A model generated the notes under the pieces. The model did not search any database. It had not been told where the DNA came from and saw nothing but the letters and a program-made list of their open reading frames with translations. A stretch of DNA of 11,365 nt from CAZLMF01 sp964560565 (GTDB lineage: Bacteria; Bacillota; Clostridia; Oscillospirales; Ruminococcaceae), in the NCBI GenBank assembly GCA_964560565.1, contig CAZLMF010000050.1:1-11365 (forward strand), read 5' to 3'. Position 1 is the first letter of the stretch, and each line of letters begins with the position of its first letter. The translations under genes and the position numbers were made by a program. Below, piece by piece: positions 6,600-11,365 of the stretch.

Positions 6600-7895
6600 T
6601 TAATTCAATATACTGGTAAAAGCATTCACTCCGGGAAAAGCAGAGGTGTCGCAAAGCTCCTCCTCAATAGCAATAAGTCGGTTATACTTCGATACACGGT
6701 CACTTCTTGAGGGTGCGCCTGTCTTAATCTGCCCTGCATTAGTTGCAACAGCAAGGTCGGCAATAGTAGTGTCGGAGGTTTCACCCGAGCGGTGGGAAAT
6801 AACTGCTGTATAACCAGCGTTTTGCGCCATTCGAACAGCCTCAAGGGTTTCAGTAAGACTGCCAATCTGGTTGAGCTTAACAAGTATCGAGTTTGCAACC
6901 TTTAGCTTAATGCCCTTGCTAAGCCTATCGGTATTCGTGACAAACAGATCATCGCCCACAAGCTGCACATCCGAACCTATAGCATCAGTAAGTTCAGCCC
7001 AGCCATCCCAATCATCCTCAGCGACACCATCCTCAAGGGATATTATCGGATACTTATTGCATAGCATTTTCCAATATGCTACAAGCTCCGAGCGTGTCAT
7101 TGACTGCTGATTTTTAGGTAGTAGATATGTTCCGTCCTTCTGATACCACTCGCTTGTTGCAGCATCTATTGCAATTTTGAAGTCTGTGCCGGCTTCATAG
7201 CCTGCATTGGTGATAGCTTTAATAATAGCGGCAAGGGCATCCTCGTCATTTTTAAGGTCAGGGGCAAATCCGCCTTCATCGCCAACAGAGGTGGCAAGTC
7301 CACGTTCTGAAAGCACATTTTTAAGGCTATGAAAAACTTCAGTACCCATACGAAGTGCATCGGTAAAGGTCTGCGCACTTACAGGCATAATCATGAATTC
7401 CTGAACGTCAACATTATTTGCCGCATGAGCACCTCCGTTTAAGATATTCATCATAGGGACAGGCAAGGTATGTGCATTACAACCGCCGATATACTGATAA
7501 AGGGGAAGATTGAGCGCTGAAGCGGCAGCTTTTGCTGTTGCGAGGGAAACAGCAAGGATTGCATTTGCGCCAAGCCTTGATTTATTCGGTGTCCCGTCAA
7601 GGTCAATCATGGTTTTGTCGATTTCAGCTTGCTTTGTGGCATCCATACCCTGCAAAGTCGAAAAAATTGCTCCATTGATATTTTCAACTGCATTTAGCAC
7701 ACCCTTGCCAAGATAGCGGGATTCATCCCCATCACGAAGCTCAACAGCTTCAAATATGCCTGTTGATGCTCCCGATGGGACAGCGGCAGAACCTATTGCG
7801 CCGCCTTCAAGTACAACTTCTGCTTCAACGGTGGGATTTCCTCTTGAGTCAAGAATTTCGCGCCCATGTATGGACTTAATTTTAGTGATTGACAT
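6600..7895 (-). CDS. eno: Enolase (phosphopyruvate hydratase)
   Basis: A 431-residue cytoplasmic glycolytic enzyme converting 2-phosphoglycerate to phosphoenolpyruvate, at the normal bacterial length. Landmarks: SRGNPTVE (17-24) and the mobile loop SGASTG (41-46); His157 in GGAHAANN; Glu166 in VQEFM; Glu207 in GDEGGF; magnesium ligands Asp244, Glu288 (SLEDG) and Asp315 (GDDLFV); catalytic Lys340 in the signature LVKLNQIGSLTET; HRSGE (368-372); and Lys391 in IKTGAP. All catalytic and metal residues are intact. AAAGGAG lies about eight bases before the ATG. It is probably transcribed alone, from a promoter in the region shared with the divergent ldh, and it ends at its own terminator. It is not part of the gap-pgk-tpi-gpm cluster found in many Firmicutes, as far as this window shows. 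Confidence 0.98.
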   Translation of the reverse strand: MSITKIKSIHGREILDSRGNPTVEAEVVLEGGAIGSAAVPSGASTGIFEAVELRDGDESRYLGKGVLNAVENINGAIFSTLQGMDATKQAEIDKTMIDLDGTPNKSRLGANAILAVSLATAKAAASALNLPLYQYIGGCNAHTLPVPMMNILNGGAHAANNVDVQEFMIMPVSAQTFTDALRMGTEVFHSLKNVLSERGLATSVGDEGGFAPDLKNDEDALAAIIKAITNAGYEAGTDFKIAIDAATSEWYQKDGTYLLPKNQQSMTRSELVAYWKMLCNKYPIISLEDGVAEDDWDGWAELTDAIGSDVQLVGDDLFVTNTDRLSKGIKLKVANSILVKLNQIGSLTETLEAVRMAQNAGYTAVISHRSGETSDTTIADLAVATNAGQIKTGAPSRSDRVSKYNRLIAIEEELCDTSAFPGVNAFTSILN

Positions 7896-7963
7896 AATAA
7901 CACTCCTTTTTATTGGCTAATTAGCTTAAATATTATTTCTTGTAAAGCAGAAAGTATTACTGC

Positions 7964-7992
7964 TCTATAATTATAATAATATATTTGGTCAA
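7964..7992 (-). promoter_or_regulatory. Candidate promoter of eno
   Basis: On the - strand, -35 TTGACC (7987-7992), a 17-base spacer and -10 TATAGA (7964-7969). A perfect TATAAT at 7970-7975 overlaps the spacer but would sit only 11 bases from this -35. The leader to the ATG would be about 60 bases. Confidence 0.5.
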
Positions 7993-8010
7993 CAATAACA
8001 ATTATTAATA

Positions 8011-8026
8011 TGAAATATTTACACAA
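8011..8026. promoter_or_regulatory. Possible Rex-like operator between eno and ldh
   Basis: On the - strand the sequence reads TTGTGTAAATATTTCA. With one T removed this is the first 15 bases of a Rex-type site (TTGTGAAATATTTCACAA); the last part of the second half-site is missing. Rex senses the NADH/NAD ratio and commonly controls ldh and fermentation genes. The site is about 16 bases upstream of the ldh -35 and about 18 bases from the eno -35. The match is imperfect and the DNA is A/T-rich, so this is only a candidate. Confidence 0.25.
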
Positions 8027-8042
8027 AGTACAAACAATGGTC

Positions 8043-8071
8043 TTAATATCACCATAAATAGTGGATATAAT
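8043..8071 (+). promoter_or_regulatory. Promoter of ldh
   Basis: -10 TATAAT (8066-8071, perfect) and -35 TTAATA (8043-8048, four of six) are separated by 17 bases. The leader to the ATG is about 57 bases. It contains a weak A/U stem at 8090-8109 that leaves the ribosome site free. Confidence 0.65.
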
Positions 8072-8120
8072 AAACCTATCAATACACATACTAGATATAT
8101 ATGTTTAGTAGAAATTAAAA

Positions 8121-8126
8121 AAGGTG
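8121..8126 (+). promoter_or_regulatory. Ribosome binding site that sets the ldh start
   Basis: AAGGTG lies eight bases before the ATG at 8135. The in-frame GTG at 8126 overlaps it and has no site of its own. The ATG start is therefore preferred over the three-residue longer form. Confidence 0.8.
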
Positions 8127-8134
8127 TGATATAT

Positions 8135-9088
8135 ATGAAAGATCAAAGTAGAAAAGTTGTACTTGTCGGCACAGGATTTGTCGGAATGAGCTATGCGTAT
8201 GCACTGCTTAACCAAAACGCTTGTGATGAGCTTGTGCTCATTGATCTAGATCGCAAAAAGGCGGAAGGGGAGGCAATGGACTTAAATCATGGGCTTGCTT
8301 TCTCCGGCTCACACATGAAAATTACCGCCGGTGATTACAGCGACTGCCATGATGCGGATATAGTTGCAATTTCCGCAGGGGTATCTCAGCGAACGGGTGA
8401 GTCTAGACGTGATCTATTAATGCGCAACAAAGCAGTGTTTGAATCAATTATTTCGCCTGTGATGGAATCAGGGTTTAGTGGAATTTTCCTAATCGCAACA
8501 AATCCTGTTGATATTATGGCTCATATTACACAAACTATTTCAGGATTTCCGAGAAGTCGTGTAATTGGCACAGGCACAACCCTTGACACTGCACGCCTGC
8601 GCTATATGCTTGGCACATACTTCAATGTTGACCCACGCAATGTTCATGCGTATGTAATAGGGGAGCATGGTGACAGCGAGTTTGTCCCATGGTCACAGGC
8701 ACTTGTAGCTACAAAGCCTGTTGTTGAAATGTGCGCGGAGTCAAACGGCGAATACTCTTGCAAGGGTATAGAGGAAATAGAGAACGATGTTCGTGGGGCG
8801 GCGCAAAAAATAATCGAAGCTAAAAAAGCCACCTACTATGGCATTGGAATGGCAATGGTCAGGATAACAAAAGCGATATTCGGCAACGAAAACAGTGTAC
8901 TGACGGTGTCTACGTTGCTTGAAGGCGAGTATGGCAGAGAAGGAGTATATGCAGGAGTGCCTTGTATAATAGGTGTCAATGGCATTGAGCGCATTATTAC
9001 ATTGACACTTACTGAGGAAGAAAAGAAAAAGTTTGATAAATCCTGCGATATAATTGCGCAAGGGTATTCAAATGTAGACTTTGTGTAA
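8135..9088 (+). CDS. ldh: L-lactate dehydrogenase
   Basis: A 317-residue cytoplasmic NAD-dependent enzyme reducing pyruvate to L-lactate, regenerating NAD in fermentation. The Rossmann motif is VGTGFVG (11-17), with Asp37 for the ribose. The substrate loop reads AGVSQRTGESRRDL (81-94): Gln85 fits the position that selects lactate over malate, and Arg91 is the loop arginine. Asn123 (ATNPVDI), Asp151 and Arg154 (LDTARLR), and catalytic His178 (GEHGDSEF) complete the site; RITKAIF (243-249) is also typical. Arg156 and His171 correspond to the residues that bind fructose-1,6-bisphosphate in allosteric bacterial enzymes, so activation by that sugar is likely. The loop has ESR where most have ETR. 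A related 2-hydroxyacid dehydrogenase specificity is less likely but not excluded. It is divergent from enolase and has its own promoter. No clear terminator follows, so some read-through into ferritin is possible. Confidence 0.93.
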   Translation: MKDQSRKVVLVGTGFVGMSYAYALLNQNACDELVLIDLDRKKAEGEAMDLNHGLAFSGSHMKITAGDYSDCHDADIVAISAGVSQRTGESRRDLLMRNKAVFESIISPVMESGFSGIFLIATNPVDIMAHITQTISGFPRSRVIGTGTTLDTARLRYMLGTYFNVDPRNVHAYVIGEHGDSEFVPWSQALVATKPVVEMCAESNGEYSCKGIEEIENDVRGAAQKIIEAKKATYYGIGMAMVRITKAIFGNENSVLTVSTLLEGEYGREGVYAGVPCIIGVNGIERIITLTLTEEEKKKFDKSCDIIAQGYSNVDFV

Positions 9089-9103
9089 ATTACTCACACA
9101 CAC

Positions 9104-9132
9104 TTGAAATAATGCAAAGCTTAATGTATACT
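9104..9132 (+). promoter_or_regulatory. Sigma-A promoter of the ferritin-nitroreductase unit
   Basis: -35 TTGAAA (9104-9109), a 17-base spacer and -10 TATACT (9127-9132), each one base from consensus. The leader of about 45 bases holds a weak TCGGA/TCCGA stem (9140-9159). I see no convincing Fur or PerR box. Confidence 0.75.
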
Positions 9133-9167
9133 AAAGCTATCGGAGATAAAATTTTCCGAGAAAACAA

Positions 9168-9174
9168 AAGGGAG
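9168..9174 (+). promoter_or_regulatory. Ribosome binding site that sets the ferritin start
   Basis: AAGGGAG lies eight bases before the ATG at 9183. The GTG at 9174 overlaps it. MLNKEVVVLLNDQ is also where ferritins of this family normally begin. Confidence 0.85.
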
Positions 9175-9182
9175 TGATAATA

Positions 9183-9695
9183 ATGTTAAACAAAGAAGTC
9201 GTAGTTTTATTAAATGATCAGGTAAATAAGGAGTTTTTCTCTGCATACCTGTACCTTGAAATTAGCAACTACTATAATAAAGAGGGGCTCGAGGGCTTCG
9301 CAAATTGGTATTATATTCAGGCTCAAGAGGAGCGTGACCATGCAATGCTGTTTGTTAAGTACCTTCAAAACAATAACGAAGCTGTTACCTTAAAACAAAT
9401 TGAAGATCCCACAAGAAAATTTACGGACTTCAAGACACCCATTGAGGCAGCACTAAAGCATGAACAGTTTGTCACCGATTCTATAAATAACATATATACT
9501 GCTGCAGCTGCCGTTAAGGAATATCGCACCATGAAGTTCCTTGATTGGTTTATTGAGGAGCAGGGCGAAGAAGAGATGAACGCTGAGAACCTTATCAGCA
9601 AGTATGACTTGTTTGCCACAGATGGCAAGGGGCTTTATCAGCTTGACGCTGATCTTGCAACTAGGGTTCACACTCCTCCATCACTTGTAATCTAA
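9183..9695 (+). CDS. ftnA: Bacterial non-heme ferritin
   Basis: A 170-residue iron-storage protein of the bacterial ferritin family, which forms a 24-subunit shell in the cytoplasm, oxidises Fe(II) and stores Fe(III) mineral. The ferroxidase residues fall on the same numbers as in E. coli FtnA: Glu17, Glu50, His53, Glu94, Gln127 and Glu130, with Tyr24 near the centre. Glu49, Glu126 and Glu129 of the third iron site are also present. No methionine suited to heme binding stands out, so it is not bacterioferritin. Helix signatures are EFFSAYLYLEIS (17-28), AQEERDHAM (47-55) and EEQGEEEMNAE (125-135). It has its own strong promoter. The next gene starts 36 bases after its stop with no terminator between, so the two are probably cotranscribed. 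In an anaerobe it would buffer iron and limit damage on exposure to air or peroxide. Confidence 0.97.
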   Translation: MLNKEVVVLLNDQVNKEFFSAYLYLEISNYYNKEGLEGFANWYYIQAQEERDHAMLFVKYLQNNNEAVTLKQIEDPTRKFTDFKTPIEAALKHEQFVTDSINNIYTAAAAVKEYRTMKFLDWFIEEQGEEEMNAENLISKYDLFATDGKGLYQLDADLATRVHTPPSLVI

Positions 9696-9731
9696 ACATT
9701 AAGCCAACTAAAGTGTAAAGGAGAGATAATT

Positions 9732-10343
9732 ATGTCAGCAATGTCTAACAAAGGCTTTCACGATGCGGTTAAGTCCCGCAGGTCAATTTACTCAATTTCA
9801 AAGGATACCAATGTATCCGATGAAACCATCGAGCAGGTAATAAAGCATTCAGTTTTGCATGTTCCGTCAGCCTTTAATTCGCAAAGCGCAAGGGTTGTAC
9901 TGCTCATGCGTGAGCAAAGCGATAAGCTTTGGTCAATCGTCAAGGAAACCCTGCGCCCACTGGTGCCTGCTGATAATTTCTCGAATACCGAGGCAAAGGT
10001 AGACGGCTTTAGCAGTGGCATTGGCACAGTTCTATTTCTTGAGGACCAAACAGTGGTAGAGGGGCTTCAAAAGCAGTTTGAGCTTTATAAGGATAACTTT
10101 CCCATTTGGTCACAGCAGTCATCAGGGATGCTTCAATTTATTGTATGGACAGCTCTTGAATTGGAGGGGCTAGGCGCAAGTCTACAGCACTACAACCCGA
10201 TAATTGATGACGAGGTAAAAAAACAATGGGGCATTCCTGACAGTTGGAAGCTAATTGCACAGATGCCTTTTGGGCATCCCGTTGCCCCCGCAGAAGAAAA
10301 GGAATTCTCGCCGATTGAGGATAGATTTAAAATCGTTAAATAA
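9732..10343 (+). CDS. Nitroreductase-family FMN flavoprotein (Frm2/CinD-like)
   Basis: A 203-residue cytoplasmic flavoprotein of the nitroreductase fold, expected to be an FMN homodimer using NAD(P)H. Landmarks: KSRRSIY (14-20) and PSAFNSQSARVVLL (45-58), the FMN phosphate and N-terminal motifs; WSQQSSGMLQF (126-136); GLGASLQHYNP (146-156); and QMPFGHP (177-183). The PSAFNSQ and GLGASLQHYNP forms are those I associate with the Frm2/Hbn1/CinD subgroup rather than with NfsB. Members of that group act on quinones or nitroaromatics in stress responses. The natural substrate here cannot be stated. AAAGGAGA lies about eight bases before the ATG. Its place 36 bases behind ferritin suggests shared control. 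Reduced flavin from such an enzyme could in principle release ferritin iron, but that is inference. It ends at a terminator shared with the convergent membrane-protein genes. Confidence 0.92.
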   Translation: MSAMSNKGFHDAVKSRRSIYSISKDTNVSDETIEQVIKHSVLHVPSAFNSQSARVVLLMREQSDKLWSIVKETLRPLVPADNFSNTEAKVDGFSSGIGTVLFLEDQTVVEGLQKQFELYKDNFPIWSQQSSGMLQFIVWTALELEGLGASLQHYNPIIDDEVKKQWGIPDSWKLIAQMPFGHPVAPAEEKEFSPIEDRFKIVK

Positions 10344-10358
10344 GACATAAAAATATAA

Positions 10359-10389
10359 GCTCTCGTGAAAGAACTTTCTTCACGAGAGC
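10359..10389. terminator. Bidirectional terminator between the nitroreductase and membrane-protein genes
   Basis: The stem GCTCTCGTGAA / TTCACGAGAGC (11 bp) has a nine-base loop that can pair further (GAAAG with CTTTC). The tails are weak: GTATTTGCATTT on the + strand and TTATATTTTTATG on the - strand. It sits between convergent stop codons, 15 bases past the first and 22 bases from the second. Confidence 0.75.
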
Positions 10390-10411
10390 GTATTTGCATT
10401 TAGGAGAATGA

Positions 10412-11104
10412 TTATTTGTCAAAGCTTTGCTTTTTTGCTACCTGCCATTGCAGATAATAGCATAAAAGAGTAATAAGTATGATTGCAAAGTAAAGTAGAG
10501 GACTATTTAGGATAAAATCAAATTCACCGGATTTAAGCCATGCGGGAACCTCAAGATCGCCTGAGGAAATCCTAATGCCAACAAAAATCCCTATTGAAAT
10601 AAGCGCACCAAAAATAGCAGCAAATAAGATTCCGAAAACCCATTTGTATTTAACTGCAAGCAGGTTAATTAATGAGCAAAGAGCCAAAAGAAAAACAGAG
10701 CCAACTAGGAACAAACTAATATTTCTAAGGGAAAGGTCAAACAGTAATTCTACTTTAGCTCCCCTAATAGTACTTAACACAACTTGCATAACGTTTGCAA
10801 CAATCTCTGATGCAACAATTACTCCAAAGTATAAAAGGTTTGAAAGGGTTACAAGTTTAAAGCTGTTTGCTCTTGTCTGCCCATATGTTACTGCGGTTAT
10901 GAACATATTGCTATATCCTATAAGCGTAAATACTGCCATCATCATTAACCCGAAGAAGGGCAGATTAATTGCCACTGTTTCGCTAGCCTCACCATCAAGA
11001 AAGATTGATGGTGCGTTGAAAAATAAGTTGAATATAATAATAAATATCGGTATAGTATACCATGAGCCTGCGAGGGCAAAGGATTTTTTTATTGTTTTAA
11101 TCAT
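10412..11104 (-). CDS. Six-helix membrane protein, ABC-2-type permease-like
   Basis: A 230-residue integral membrane protein with about six helices (roughly 15-33, 50-72, 87-110, 128-150, 155-178 and 201-220) and short loops. After helix 2 it has TAVTYGQTRANSFKLV (70-85), which resembles the G-x-T/S-R-x-x-F-x-L stretch in permeases of ABC-2-type exporters and lantibiotic-immunity transporters. That resemblance is the only basis for the family call. The start at 11104 is chosen because its ATG overlaps the TGA of the upstream gene (ATGA), a usual sign of translational coupling; GGGGAGG lies 12 bases upstream, somewhat far. Longer frames start inside the upstream gene without a ribosome site. 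With its upstream neighbour it probably forms one membrane complex; an ATPase gene would be expected beyond the right edge. Substrate unknown. Confidence 0.75.
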   Translation of the reverse strand: MIKTIKKSFALAGSWYTIPIFIIIFNLFFNAPSIFLDGEASETVAINLPFFGLMMMAVFTLIGYSNMFITAVTYGQTRANSFKLVTLSNLLYFGVIVASEIVANVMQVVLSTIRGAKVELLFDLSLRNISLFLVGSVFLLALCSLINLLAVKYKWVFGILFAAIFGALISIGIFVGIRISSGDLEVPAWLKSGEFDFILNSPLLYFAIILITLLCYYLQWQVAKKQSFDK

Positions 11105-11365
11105 ATCTTTACCGGACCTCCCCATTCCGTAGCACTGAGTCGTTTTGTCCAAGCTATATCAAATACTATAAGTATCACCGCAAGCACAATAAGCCCAATA
11201 AGAAGAGGTGCTCCGTAAATCGCGCTTAAAAAGCTTCCGATTAGGCTGAATAACTTAGTGAAGATGTTCCATGGGTTAATCATCATCGACCAAATAATTA
11301 TCCAGGCTGGTGTCCAAATCAATGCAAACAGTTTAGGTGACGTAATCCAAAAGTTAGAGAAGTAG
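11101..11365 (-). CDS. Membrane protein, C-terminal part (5' end outside window)
   Basis: The frame is open to the right edge, with readable residues YFSNFWITSPKLFALIWTPAW before the rest, so the first part of the gene is missing. The visible 87 residues include a hydrophobic stretch rich in Trp (WTPAWIIIWSMM), an amphipathic segment (NPWNIFTKLFSLIGSFLSAI), and one clear membrane helix (APLLIGLIVLAVILIVFDIAW). The protein ends in a short charged tail (TKRLSATEWGGPVKI) that is probably cytoplasmic. Its TGA overlaps the ATG of the next membrane-protein gene, so the two are translationally coupled and probably partners. A second permease subunit of an ABC exporter is a reasonable guess; I do not recognise the family from this fragment. 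Confidence 0.7.
   Translation of the reverse strand, partial: YFSNFWITSPKLFALIWTPAWIIIWSMMINPWNIFTKLFSLIGSFLSAIYGAPLLIGLIVLAVILIVFDIAWTKRLSATEWGGPVKI

Noticed and set aside
7425..7448. Enolase reads GGAHAANN in place of the textbook GGEHADNN.
   Set aside because: The catalytic His is kept and this variation appears in many clostridial enolases as far as I recall; all other active-site residues are intact.
7946..7964. Inverted repeat AGCAG...CTGCT beside the candidate eno -10.
   Set aside because: Only five base pairs with a nine-base spacer and no match to an operator I know.
8094..8137. Direct repeat GATATATATG at 8094-8103 and 8128-8137, the second copy ending at the ldh start codon.
   Set aside because: A short alternating A/T sequence in A/T-rich leader DNA; chance is the simplest explanation.
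10575..11132. A 185-codon open frame on the + strand.
   Set aside because: It lies antisense to the membrane-protein gene, has no ribosome site or family features, and its low-complexity Ile/Lys/Thr-rich reading is typical of the shadow of a hydrophobic gene.

Overview
The window looks like core chromosome from an anaerobic, low-to-mid GC Gram-positive bacterium of the class Clostridia, possibly a gut-type Ruminococcaceae/Oscillospiraceae relative. The genus cannot be fixed from the sequence. Pointers are the Firmicutes-style anaerobic ribonucleotide reductase (NrdD) C-terminus, the oxygen-sensitive type of queuosine enzyme (QueH), strong purine-rich ribosome sites (AAGGAG, GGGGG), sigma-A promoters, and U-tailed terminators in nearly every gap.

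Layout, left to right. The 3' end of nrdD (+) runs in from the left edge and converges on a long MacB-type ABC transporter fusion (-). The gap between them holds a bidirectional terminator and a second, separate perfect hairpin. Behind the transporter lies a 268-base gap with an A/T-rich leader hairpin and the terminator of the next gene. That gene is a conserved all-helical protein of unknown function (-). It diverges from queH (+); both have recognisable promoters. queH converges on a chemoreceptor gene (-) across one shared terminator. Enolase (-) lies upstream of the chemoreceptor with its own terminator. Enolase and L-lactate dehydrogenase (+) diverge from a 239-base A/T-rich region with a promoter each way and a Rex-like sequence between them. 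After ldh come ferritin and a nitroreductase-family flavoprotein (+), which look like a two-gene unit with its own promoter. They converge on two overlapping membrane-protein genes (-), the first of which is cut by the right edge.

How the genes fit together. Enolase and lactate dehydrogenase supply the lower end of fermentative glycolysis, and the dehydrogenase keeps the Arg/His pair used for fructose-1,6-bisphosphate activation. Ferritin plus an FMN nitroreductase suggests iron storage and redox or stress handling. NrdD supplies deoxynucleotides without oxygen, and QueH finishes queuosine for tRNA. The transporter, the chemoreceptor and the membrane pair handle the cell surface and environment.

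Five start codons differ from the longest possible reading frame. In queH, the chemoreceptor gene, ldh and ferritin, ribosome-site spacing favours an internal ATG. In the 230-residue membrane protein, an ATGA overlap does. I see no tRNA, rRNA, CRISPR array, insertion sequence, prophage or defence locus. Nothing amounts to a clear new multi-gene system; the best candidates for a second look are the unknown helical protein, the regulatory DNA between eno and ldh, the ABC transporter leader and the ferritin-nitroreductase pair.
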